Shown here: positions 27,556-34,320 of the stretch, piece by piece
Layout of the letters: the number at the start of each line of letters is the position of its first letter
Numbering within the stretch: the stretch's first letter is position 1
Origin: VRUE01 sp963837695
GTDB taxonomy: Bacteria > Actinomycetota > Thermoleophilia > Solirubrobacterales > 70-9
DNA length: 64,000 nt
Direction: 5' to 3'
NCBI GenBank assembly: GCA_963837695.1
Contig: CAWINZ010000005.1
Location: 1,922,001 to 1,986,000, forward strand
Translations under genes and position numbers: made by a program
Notes under the pieces: generated by a model
Databases searched by the model: none
What the model saw: the letters and a program-made list of their open reading frames with translations, nothing else
Told to the model about the DNA's origin: nothing

Positions 27556-27999
27556 TCAGCCAGGGGCGGCGAGCCGGTCGACGCGACCGGCAAGCGACCA
27601 GAGCCAGAGCGCGAGCAGCGCGAGGAAGCCGTCGACCAGGAAGTTGAGCAGGTAGATGAAAACGTGCTGGTCGAAGAGGAAGAAGCCGAGCGAGCCGAGC
27701 GAGGAGGCGGTCTTGCCCGCCGCCAGGACCAGCAGGATCGGCCGGTAGCGGACGACGTCGGCCTGCGCGACCAGGCAGATCCCGGTGATCACGACCATGT
27801 AGGCGAAGGCGAGCGCCAGCCAGAGGTCCTCCTGGGTGTGCGGCGCCCTGGTGCTGTTGCCGAACCATTCGCCGACGTCGGAGATCACGTCGAGGACGCC
27901 GCTGGGGACGGCGATGAAGAGGATGCCCGCCACGGCGAAGCTGACTGCCAGCAGTCGCAGGCTGAGTACTACGAAGGCCTCTGCTTTCGCTCCCCGCAT
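27556..27999 (-). CDS. Small integral membrane protein of unknown function
   Basis: A 147-residue protein with four hydrophobic segments (LRLLAVSFAVAGILFIAV; LWLALAFAYMVVITGICLVAQ; RPILLVLAAGKTASSLGSLGFFLF; FIYLLNFLVDGFLALLALWLWSLAG). There is no recognised family motif. It is encoded directly upstream of the GMC oxidoreductase with 15 bases between them and may serve as its membrane partner; that is inference. The start is ATG 27999. Confidence 0.75.
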   Translation of the reverse strand: MRGAKAEAFVVLSLRLLAVSFAVAGILFIAVPSGVLDVISDVGEWFGNSTRAPHTQEDLWLALAFAYMVVITGICLVAQADVVRYRPILLVLAAGKTASSLGSLGFFLFDQHVFIYLLNFLVDGFLALLALWLWSLAGRVDRLAAPG

Positions 28000-28057
28000 T
28001 GCTGGCGGGACAATAACTGGCCAAGCAGCCAGGTGGTGGGCGCGGGATACGGGTAGA

Positions 28058-28201
28058 GGGTTCCGCTTAACGTTTTCGGTGGGAAGCGGAATGCGGGCAA
28101 GGGGTTCCGCTTAACTTTTTCGGTGTGGCGCGGTCAGTCTGACCGTGAATGAATCGGCGAAAAAGTACAAGACGCTCCACCCCTCACCCGCATTCCGCTT
28201 C
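28058..28201. repeat. Repeat-rich nested palindrome upstream of gatCAB
   Basis: Two 24-base direct repeats (28058-28081 and 28102-28125, 23 of 24 identical, 44-bp period) carry TTCCGCTTAAC. The word TTCCGCTT occurs four times (28061, 28084 inverted, 28105, 28193). The outer arms GAAGCGGAATGCGGG (28083-28097) and CCCGCATTCCGCTTC (28187-28201) form a perfect 15-bp inverted repeat. Inside it are ACTTTTTCG (28114) with CGAAAAAGT (28158), and a central perfect hairpin CGGTCAG-T-CTGACCG (28131-28145). It fills most of the 232-bp region between divergent genes. Confidence 0.7.
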
Positions 28202-28231
28202 TGGGTTCGGTAGCTGCCTAGAATCCCCGCG

Positions 28232-28522
28232 ATGATCGAGCGGGAGCAGGTACTTCACGTGGCAAAGCTTGCGCGGCTGCGCTTGAGCGAGGAAGAGGTT
28301 GAGCGGATGGCTGGGGAGCTTTCGGGGATTCTGGGGCATGTCGATCGGATCGGGGAGCTTGAGTTGGACGATGTGGCGCCGACCTCGCATGTGGTCGATT
28401 TGGAGAACGTGCTGCGGGCGGATGAGCCGCGGCCCAGCTGGCCTCGGGATGATGTTCTGAAGCAGGCGCCGGATCCGGTCGATGGCGCTTTCAGGGTTCC
28501 TTCGCCGCGGGCCGAGGGCTGA
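28232..28522 (+). CDS. gatC: Aspartyl/glutamyl-tRNA amidotransferase subunit C
   Basis: Small stabilising subunit of the GatCAB amidotransferase that converts Glu-tRNA-Gln and/or Asp-tRNA-Asn to the cognate amide. It has 96 residues, with family features VLHVAKLARLRLSEEEVERMAGELSGIL and the C-terminal LRADEPRPSWPRDDVLKQAP. The start is ATG 28232. Its stop overlaps the gatA ATG (TGATG). A repeat-rich palindromic region precedes it. Confidence 0.95.
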   Translation: MIEREQVLHVAKLARLRLSEEEVERMAGELSGILGHVDRIGELELDDVAPTSHVVDLENVLRADEPRPSWPRDDVLKQAPDPVDGAFRVPSPRAEG

Positions 28523-29961
28523 TGTCCGACCTGTTGGGAATGAGCGTCGCTGAGGCGGCGACGCGAATCCAGGCGGTGGAGCTCTCACGCGAGGAGTACT
28601 TCGATGCATGGCGCGACGCCGCGGCCGGCGACGAGCTCAATGCCTATCTGTGGCGCGCGGCGGATCGAGCCGTGGAGAGCGACGGTCCGCTGGAGGGAAT
28701 CCCGGTCGCCGTCAAGGATCTCTTTTGCACCGAGGCCGTGCCGACCACGGCCGGCTCTCGCATTCTCGAGGGCCACCGGCCGCTCTACACGGCCACGGCG
28801 GTCCGCAAGTTGACCGGAGCCGGCGCGGAGGTGCTCGGCAAGACCAACATGGACGAGTTCGCGATGGGGTCCTCGAACGAGAACTCCGCTTACGGGGCGG
28901 TGCTCAACCCGTGGGACAGGACTCGCGTCCCCGGCGGCTCCTCAGGGGGGTCGGCGGCGGTGGTCGCCGGAGGCCTCGCACCCTGCGCGATCGGCACCGA
29001 CACCGGCGGCTCGATTCGCCAGCCGGCGGCGCTCTGCGGAATCGTCGGCCTGAAGCCGACCTACGGCGCGATCTCCCGCTACGGGATGATCGCCTTCGCC
29101 TCCTCGCTGGACCAGTGCGGGCCGCTGACGCGCGACGTCACCGACGCGGCGCTGCTGCTCGACGCGATGCAGGGAAGGGATCGCTGCGACTCGACGTCGG
29201 TGGGAATCGAGGGCGGCATCGTGGAGCCCAGCCGCGAGGACTTGAGCGGACTTCGCTTCGCCGTTCCGGTCGAGCTGGCGGAGGACGCCATCGAGCCCGG
29301 GGTCCGGGCCGTCTTCGAGGCGACGCTGAAGCGGATCGAGGAGTTGGGGGGAGAGGTCGCCGAGGTGGCGCTGCCGCACGCCGAGCACGGCATCTCGGCC
29401 TACTACGTGATCGCTCCCGCGGAGGCCTCGTCCAACCTGGCCCGCTACGACGGCGTCCGCTACGGGATGCGCGCCGAGCCGGACGGCGATGTCGTCGAGA
29501 TGTACGAATCGACCCGTTCCGCCGGCTTCGGCGACGAGGTCAAGCGGCGGATCATGCTCGGCAGCTACGCGCTCTCCTCGGGCTACTACGACGCCTACTA
29601 CGGGCGTGCTCAGAAGGTCCGCACGAAGATCGCCGAGGACTTCGCGGCCGCTTTCGACAGCTTCGACTTCGTCGTCACTCCGACCTCGCCCTCGGTCGCC
29701 TTTGGCCTCGGCGAGAAGACCGACGACCCGCTGGAGATGTACATGAACGACCTCTTCACGGTGCCGATGAGCCTCGCCGGCATCCCCGCGATCTCGATCC
29801 CGGCCGGTCTCGCCGAGCCCGATGGCGGCGGCCCGCAGCTGCCGGTCGGCTTCCAGATCGCCGCGCCGGCATTCGGCGAGCAGAAGCTGCTCGAGGCCGC
29901 CTACGCGCTCGAGCAGGCGATCGGCTTCGATGCCAAGCCCGGGGGGCAGGCGAGTGGCTGA
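28522..29961 (+). CDS. gatA: Aspartyl/glutamyl-tRNA amidotransferase subunit A
   Basis: Glutaminase subunit of GatCAB, 479 residues. The amidase triad K65 (AVKDLF), S140 (GGSSGGS) and S164 (DTGGSIRQPAA) is intact. The tRNA-dependent type is shown by TNMDEFAMGSSNENSA, GLKPTYGAISRYGMIAFASSLDQ and MYMNDLFTVPMSLAGIPAISIP. It overlaps gatC upstream and gatB downstream by 8 bases. It is not to be confused with the amidase at 3.9 kb, which lacks these GatA blocks. Confidence 0.97.
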   Translation: MSDLLGMSVAEAATRIQAVELSREEYFDAWRDAAAGDELNAYLWRAADRAVESDGPLEGIPVAVKDLFCTEAVPTTAGSRILEGHRPLYTATAVRKLTGAGAEVLGKTNMDEFAMGSSNENSAYGAVLNPWDRTRVPGGSSGGSAAVVAGGLAPCAIGTDTGGSIRQPAALCGIVGLKPTYGAISRYGMIAFASSLDQCGPLTRDVTDAALLLDAMQGRDRCDSTSVGIEGGIVEPSREDLSGLRFAVPVELAEDAIEPGVRAVFEATLKRIEELGGEVAEVALPHAEHGISAYYVIAPAEASSNLARYDGVRYGMRAEPDGDVVEMYESTRSAGFGDEVKRRIMLGSYALSSGYYDAYYGRAQKVRTKIAEDFAAAFDSFDFVVTPTSPSVAFGLGEKTDDPLEMYMNDLFTVPMSLAGIPAISIPAGLAEPDGGGPQLPVGFQIAAPAFGEQKLLEAAYALEQAIGFDAKPGGQASG

Positions 29962-31390
29962 GCTGGAAGCCGTGATCGGGCTCGAGATCCACGTCCAGCT
30001 CTCGACCCGGACGAAGATGTTCTGCGGCTGCGCACTCTCCTTCGGCGACGAGCCGAACGTTCACACCTGCCCGGTCTGCCTCGCCCATCCCGGAGTACTG
30101 CCCGTCCCCAACGAGGAGGCGATCCGCTACGCGCTGAAGATCGCCGCCGCGCTGGAGTGCGACGTGGCGCCGCGCTCGATCTTCCACCGCAAGAACTACT
30201 TCTATCCGGACAGTCCGAAGGCTTACCAGATCAGTCAGTACGACCAGCCGATTGCCGGCCCCGGCCGCCTGGGTGGCATTCGCATCCACCGCGCCCACCT
30301 CGAGGAGGACGCGGCGAAGACGATCCACGTCGGCGAGTCCGGTCGCATTCACGGATCCGGCGCATCGCTGGTCGACTTCAACCGCGGCGGCACGCCGCTG
30401 GTCGAGATCGTCACCGAGCCCGACCTGCGCAGCGCCGCCGAAGCGGGCTCCTGGGCCCGGCTGCTGCGCACCACGGTCAGTCAACTCGGCGTCTCCAACG
30501 TCAACATGGAGGAGGGCAGCCTGCGGATCGACGCCAACGTCTCGGTGCGGCCGGCGGGCAGCGAGGCGCTGGGGACGAAGACCGAGCTGAAGAACATGAA
30601 CAGCTTCCGCTTCCTCGAACGCGGAATCGAGGCCGAGCTGGCCCGGCAGCGCGAGCTGGTCGGGGCGGGAGGGACGGTGGTCCAGGAGACGCTCCACTTC
30701 CACCCCGAGGACGGCTCGTTGACGGCACTGCGCTCGAAGGAGGAGGCGCATGACTACCGCTACTTCCCCGAGCCCGACCTGGTCCCCTTGGCACCGACCG
30801 AGGAGATGCTTCGGGAGGCGCGTGAGTCGCTGCCGGAGCTGCCTGAGGCGCGCACGCGGCGCTACGAAAGCGAGCTGAAGCTTTCTGCTGAGAACGCCGC
30901 CCAGCTTGCGGCGGACCCGGACGAGGCCGCTTACTTCGAAGCGGTCCGCGGCAAGGCGCCCGCGGTCGAGGCCCAGACGATCGCGAACTGGGTGACCGGC
31001 GAGCTCGCCGCGGCGCTGCGCCAGGCCGACGGCGGCGCGGCTGCCGACTCAAAGGTCACGCCGGAGTCGCTGGCGACCCTTGTCGCGATGGTCGGCGAGA
31101 AGAAGATCTCCCACGGCAGCGGCAAGCAGGTCCTGGCGACGCTGGTCGCCGATGGCGGCGACCCGGCGGCGATCATCGAGCGCGACGGCCTCGCCCAGAT
31201 CTCCGACAGTGGCGAGCTGGAGTCGATAGTCGCGGCCGCGGTCGAGGCCAACCCTGAGGCAGCCGAGCAGATCCGCTCCGGCAACCAGAAGGCGATCGGC
31301 GCGATCGTCGGCGCGGTGATGAAGGAGACCAAGGGCCGGGCCGACGGCGGCGAGGTCAACCGCCTGATCAAGGAGAAGTTGGGCGTTTAG
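29954..31390 (+). CDS. gatB: Aspartyl/glutamyl-tRNA amidotransferase subunit B
   Basis: tRNA-binding and kinase subunit of GatCAB, 478 residues. N-terminal signature EAVIGLEIHVQLSTRTKMFCGC, zinc-region CPVCLAHPGVLP, and blocks KNYFYPDSPKAYQISQYD, DFNRGGTPLVEIVTEPDL and EEAHDYRYFPEPDLVP. The C-terminal YqeY-like tail ends EVNRLIKEKLGV. The start is GTG 29954 (VAELEAVIGLEIHVQL), inside the end of gatA. With gatC and gatA it forms a tight operon. Confidence 0.97.
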   Translation: MAELEAVIGLEIHVQLSTRTKMFCGCALSFGDEPNVHTCPVCLAHPGVLPVPNEEAIRYALKIAAALECDVAPRSIFHRKNYFYPDSPKAYQISQYDQPIAGPGRLGGIRIHRAHLEEDAAKTIHVGESGRIHGSGASLVDFNRGGTPLVEIVTEPDLRSAAEAGSWARLLRTTVSQLGVSNVNMEEGSLRIDANVSVRPAGSEALGTKTELKNMNSFRFLERGIEAELARQRELVGAGGTVVQETLHFHPEDGSLTALRSKEEAHDYRYFPEPDLVPLAPTEEMLREARESLPELPEARTRRYESELKLSAENAAQLAADPDEAAYFEAVRGKAPAVEAQTIANWVTGELAAALRQADGGAAADSKVTPESLATLVAMVGEKKISHGSGKQVLATLVADGGDPAAIIERDGLAQISDSGELESIVAAAVEANPEAAEQIRSGNQKAIGAIVGAVMKETKGRADGGEVNRLIKEKLGV

Positions 31391-31403
31391 CGCGCGAGTC
31401 GAC

Positions 31404-31436
31404 AGCGACGGGGGAGAGATCGTCGCGCTCGTCGCT
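31404..31436 (+). terminator. Possible hairpin terminator after gatB
   Basis: AGCGACG (31404-31410) pairs with CGTCGCT (31430-31436) 14 bases after the gatB stop; an alternative partner CGTCGC sits at 31421. There is no U-tract, so terminator function is uncertain. Confidence 0.35.
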
Positions 31437-31443
31437 TGAGCTT

Positions 31444-31557
31444 GTGTGGATATCCCAGAGATTGCGCTCGCATCGCAAATCGCGGCACGCTAGGAGAGAC
31501 CGCCAAAAAGAAACGGCCCCGGGGATACAACCCGGGGCCGTTCAGGTGTGGATATCC
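31444..31557. repeat. Direct repeats (DnaA-box-like) flanking a strong hairpin
   Basis: The 12-base word GTGTGGATATCC occurs at 31444-31455 and 31546-31557. TGTGGATAT inside it differs by one base from the canonical DnaA box TGTGGATAA. Between the copies is a perfect 11-bp stem, ACGGCCCCGGG (31513-31523) with CCCGGGGCCGT (31531-31541). Its minus-strand reading is followed by TTTCTTTTT, so it looks like an intrinsic terminator for leftward transcription. No gene is seen in 31391-31667 apart from these signals. Confidence 0.6.
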
Positions 31558-31631
31558 AAGACGGACGAAATGTTAGCGCTGCAAGCAGCGTGGAGTCGCG
31601 ACGCCCCCCGGCAGAACGTAGCGTTAGTTGC

Positions 31632-31661
31632 TTGTAACAGAATGTTACAAAGTGCTACGGT
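31632..31661 (+). promoter_or_regulatory. Perfect 19-bp palindromic operator overlapping the ndh promoter
   Basis: TTGTAACAgaaTGTTACAA (31632-31650) is a perfect inverted repeat. TTGTAA at 31632 could also be a -35, with TACGGT at 31656-31661 as -10 (18-bp spacer), placing the transcription start at or next to the ndh ATG (31668). A repressor bound here would cover the -35 and spacer. The site is not a standard Rex box, whose half-sites are TTGTG-type, so the regulator is unassigned. Confidence 0.6.
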
Positions 31662-31667
31662 GACCGT

Positions 31668-32942
31668 ATGGCCTGGAACGTCGTCATTGCCGGGGGTGGA
31701 TTTGGCGGGGCGATGGCGGCTCGGGAGCTGGAGCGGATCATGCCCAAGCAATCGGCCCGGCTGACCCTGGTCAACGACGTCAACTTCATGCTCTACACGC
31801 CGTTCCTGCCCGAGGCGGCGGCGGGGACGTTGGAGCCGCGCCATGTGGTGACGCCCCTGCGCGAGATCCTCGACCGGACCTACCTGCGGCTCGGTGCGAT
31901 CTCCGGCCACGACCCCGAGGCGCGCACGGTCGAGCTGCGCACCCGCGACGGCGAAAGCGAGTGGCTTCCCTACGACCAGCTCCTGCTCGCTCTCGGCTCG
32001 GTCTCACGAGTCTTGCCGGTGCCGGGCCTCGCCGAGCACGCGGTCGGCTTCAAAACGCTCGCCGACGCGATCTGGCTGCGCAACCACGTGGTCGAGACGC
32101 TGGAGGCCGCCAACGCGAGCGAGGATCCTGCCCGCCGCGACGAGCTGCTCACCTACGTCTTCGTCGGCGGCGGCTACGCGGGCCTCGAGGCGCTCGCCGA
32201 GCTTCAGGACTTCGCCGCCGATGCGATGGAGAGCTATCCGCGCGCGCGGCTGCACGGCATGCGCTGGGTGTTGGTCGAGGCGGCCGGCCGGGTCCTGCCC
32301 GAGATCGACAGCGGCCTCGCCGACTACGCGCTGCGCGAGCTGCGCGGCCGGGGCATCGACATCCGTCTCGAGACCACGCTGGAGGAGGTCGGCGTGGACA
32401 GCGCGCGCCTCTCCAATGGCGAGACCCTGCCGACCCGCACCGTGGTTTGGACCGCCGGGGTCGCGCCGCACCCGAGCCTCCGCCAGTTGAACCTGCCGTT
32501 GGACGAACGCGGTCGCGTCCCGGTCGACGACCACCTCCGCGTGCGGGGGTCGGACTCGGTCTGGGCGGTCGGAGATTGCGCGGCGGCGCCGGCTCCGGAC
32601 GGCGGCTTCTACCCGCCGACCGCGCAGCATGCAGTCCGCCAGGGCCCGGTCGCCGCGCGCAACATCGCCGCCGAGCTGGGCGTCGGCACGGCACGCCCCT
32701 TCGCGTACCGCGGCAACGCGTCCTTCGTCAACCTCGGCCGCTACAAGGCGGTGGGCAGGGTCGGGGGCCGCACGTTCCGCGGCTTCCCGGCCTGGTGGAT
32801 GGCGCGGACCTACCATATGAGCCAGATTCCGGGTGCCGCCCGCAAGGCGCGCGCGGTGATCGACTGGACGGCGAGCCTGCCTTTCCGCCGCGACCTCGCC
32901 GAGGTCGGCTCGATCGGGCATCCCGAGCGCCTCGGCGAGTGA
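31668..32942 (+). CDS. ndh: Type II NADH dehydrogenase (NDH-2)
   Basis: Peripheral-membrane, non-proton-pumping NADH:quinone oxidoreductase, 424 residues. The FAD-binding loop is VVIAGGGFGGAMAARELE (residue 5 on), the NADH loop is VFVGGGYAGLEALAEL, and the second FAD signature is SVWAVGDCAAAP. NDH-2 hallmarks RHVVTPLREIL and PPTAQHAVRQGPVAARNI are present, and the C-terminal amphipathic region (FPAWWMARTYHMSQIPG) would mediate membrane contact. It likely reduces menaquinone made by the men genes in this window. A palindromic operator overlaps its promoter and the mRNA may be leaderless. Confidence 0.93.
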   Translation: MAWNVVIAGGGFGGAMAARELERIMPKQSARLTLVNDVNFMLYTPFLPEAAAGTLEPRHVVTPLREILDRTYLRLGAISGHDPEARTVELRTRDGESEWLPYDQLLLALGSVSRVLPVPGLAEHAVGFKTLADAIWLRNHVVETLEAANASEDPARRDELLTYVFVGGGYAGLEALAELQDFAADAMESYPRARLHGMRWVLVEAAGRVLPEIDSGLADYALRELRGRGIDIRLETTLEEVGVDSARLSNGETLPTRTVVWTAGVAPHPSLRQLNLPLDERGRVPVDDHLRVRGSDSVWAVGDCAAAPAPDGGFYPPTAQHAVRQGPVAARNIAAELGVGTARPFAYRGNASFVNLGRYKAVGRVGGRTFRGFPAWWMARTYHMSQIPGAARKARAVIDWTASLPFRRDLAEVGSIGHPERLGE

Positions 32943-32967
32943 TTCCCCGGGGCGCGACAATGGTCCC

Positions 32968-33252
32968 GTGGGCTTCGAGTACCTCTTCATAGCCGGTCTT
33001 TTCGGCCTGGCCACGGCGATCATCGGCCGCGCCAAGGGCAGCTCGTTCTGGATCTGGCTCCTGATCGGCACCGTGCTGCCGCCACTCGGACTGATCGCGG
33101 TCATCCTTTACCGCAGAGACAAGGACGAACCGGAACGGCAGTGCCCCAACTGTCACAAGGCGGTCAAGCTCTACGTCCAGGTCTGCCCCCGCTGCGGCAC
33201 CGATCTGTATCTGCCCGATCCGGCCGCCGTCCGGCATCCGGGTGTCCGCTGA
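32968..33252 (+). CDS. Small membrane protein with a C-terminal zinc ribbon
   Basis: A 94-residue protein with two hydrophobic segments (FEYLFIAGLFGLATAIIG; FWIWLLIGTVLPPLGLIAVILY). These are followed by a rubredoxin-like zinc-binding knuckle pair, CPNCHKAVKLYVQVCPRCG, at residues about 59-77. The start is GTG 32968, 25 bases after ndh, so it may be cotranscribed. Its stop TGA abuts the stop of the convergent glycosyltransferase gene with no base between (TGATCA). The function is unknown. Confidence 0.8.
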   Translation: MGFEYLFIAGLFGLATAIIGRAKGSSFWIWLLIGTVLPPLGLIAVILYRRDKDEPERQCPNCHKAVKLYVQVCPRCGTDLYLPDPAAVRHPGVR

Positions 33253-34320
33253 TCAGCGCAGCCAGGTGCGGACGATCGCGTTGGCGAAACCGATGCCGTA
33301 GCGAACAACCGCCGGCTTCTTCGAGTGTCCGTGGAGACGCTTGGCGACGGTAACCGGGATCTCCTTGGCGGGGATGCCGCGCTTGATCGCCTCGATCATG
33401 AACTCGGAGGTGTGGAACTGCTCCTGGCGCAGGACGAGCTGGGGAAGGACCCTGGTGCGGACGGCGCGGTAGCCGTTGGAGCAGTCGCTGACCTTGGTGC
33501 GGGTGATGGCGGAGACGAGGCGGTTGAAGAAGACGATTCCGAGCTCGCGGGCGAAATGGTTGTCGTCCGCCTCGCCGAGCACGCGAGATCCATGGGCGAC
33601 GTCGACCTCCCCGTCGAGCACCGGCTGCACGAGGCGCGGCATCTCAGAGGGCAGGTGCTGCCCGTCGGCGTCGAGGGTGACGACGACCTCGGCGCCCGAT
33701 TCGACCATCAGCCGGTAGCCGGTGCGCAGGGCCGCGCCGCCGCCCCGGTTGATCACGTGGCGGGCGACGACCGCGCCGTGCTCGGCGGCGACGTCGCCGG
33801 TGCCGTCGCGAGAGCCGTCGTCGACCACCAGCACCGCGGTCTGCACGCCGCATACCTCGGCCGGCATCAGGTCGAGCACCTGACCGACGTTCTCGGCCTC
33901 GTTGTAGGCGGGGACGAGGATCGCGATCTTGCCGCGGAAGCGTTCGGGCAGATCCGCCTGGCGGAACTCCTCCCAGGCGAGCCCCTCGAGCACGGCGGAG
34001 AGCTGGCGCGCGTTGCGCGCGCCCTGCGACAGCGCTCGCAGGGCGAGCAGGAAGAGGATGAAGATCGAGAAGACGGCGAGGCCGAGGATGCGGCCTCCGT
34101 TGCCCTTTTCAAAGGAGAAGGCGGAGAGCAGCTTGTCGGTCAGCTCGGTCCCGGAGACGATCGCCAGGCCGACCCCGGTGGCGAGCAGGATCAGCACGTC
34201 GACGTTGCGCAGGGTGCGGCGGCGCAAGACCGCGTAGGCGACGATCGCGGCGGCGATCAGCAGGCCGGCGGCGCGCAGCGCCGTCAGCTCGGAGGGGAAG
34301 ATGCCTGCCTCGGGGACCAT
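33253..34320 (-). CDS. Membrane-linked family 2 glycosyltransferase (DUF2304 + DPM1-like)
   Basis: A 355-residue protein. The first about 110 residues hold several membrane segments like a DUF2304 domain (LRAAGLLIAAAIVAYAVLRRRTLRNVDVLILLATGVGLAIVSG). A GT2 catalytic domain follows, similar to polyprenyl-phosphate sugar synthases: ILVPAYNEAENVGQVLD, VVDDGSRDGTGD, NRGGGAALRTGYRL, TLDADGQHLP, and the acceptor-side SNGYRAVR and QEQFHTSEFMIEAIKRG. I chose ATG 34320 because upstream frame is shadow sequence. It overlaps the end of the next GT-C gene by 37 bases. It would load a sugar onto a lipid carrier for the two GT-C enzymes; that is inference. Confidence 0.88.
   Translation of the reverse strand: MVPEAGIFPSELTALRAAGLLIAAAIVAYAVLRRRTLRNVDVLILLATGVGLAIVSGTELTDKLLSAFSFEKGNGGRILGLAVFSIFILFLLALRALSQGARNARQLSAVLEGLAWEEFRQADLPERFRGKIAILVPAYNEAENVGQVLDLMPAEVCGVQTAVLVVDDGSRDGTGDVAAEHGAVVARHVINRGGGAALRTGYRLMVESGAEVVVTLDADGQHLPSEMPRLVQPVLDGEVDVAHGSRVLGEADDNHFARELGIVFFNRLVSAITRTKVSDCSNGYRAVRTRVLPQLVLRQEQFHTSEFMIEAIKRGIPAKEIPVTVAKRLHGHSKKPAVVRYGIGFANAIVRTWLR

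Noticed and set aside
28021..28231. Possible T-box riboswitch or tRNA-like RNA before gatC
   Set aside because: No T-box sequence, specifier loop or antiterminator was visible; the region is explained better by direct and inverted repeats.
31513..31541. rRNA or tRNA fragment in the GC-rich hairpin region
   Set aside because: The only structure is one 11-bp stem with a 7-base loop; there is no cloverleaf or CCA end.
31444..31764. A 106-codon frame between gatB and ndh
   Set aside because: It begins in a repeat, crosses a terminator-like hairpin and the ndh operator, and ends inside ndh; no protein features.
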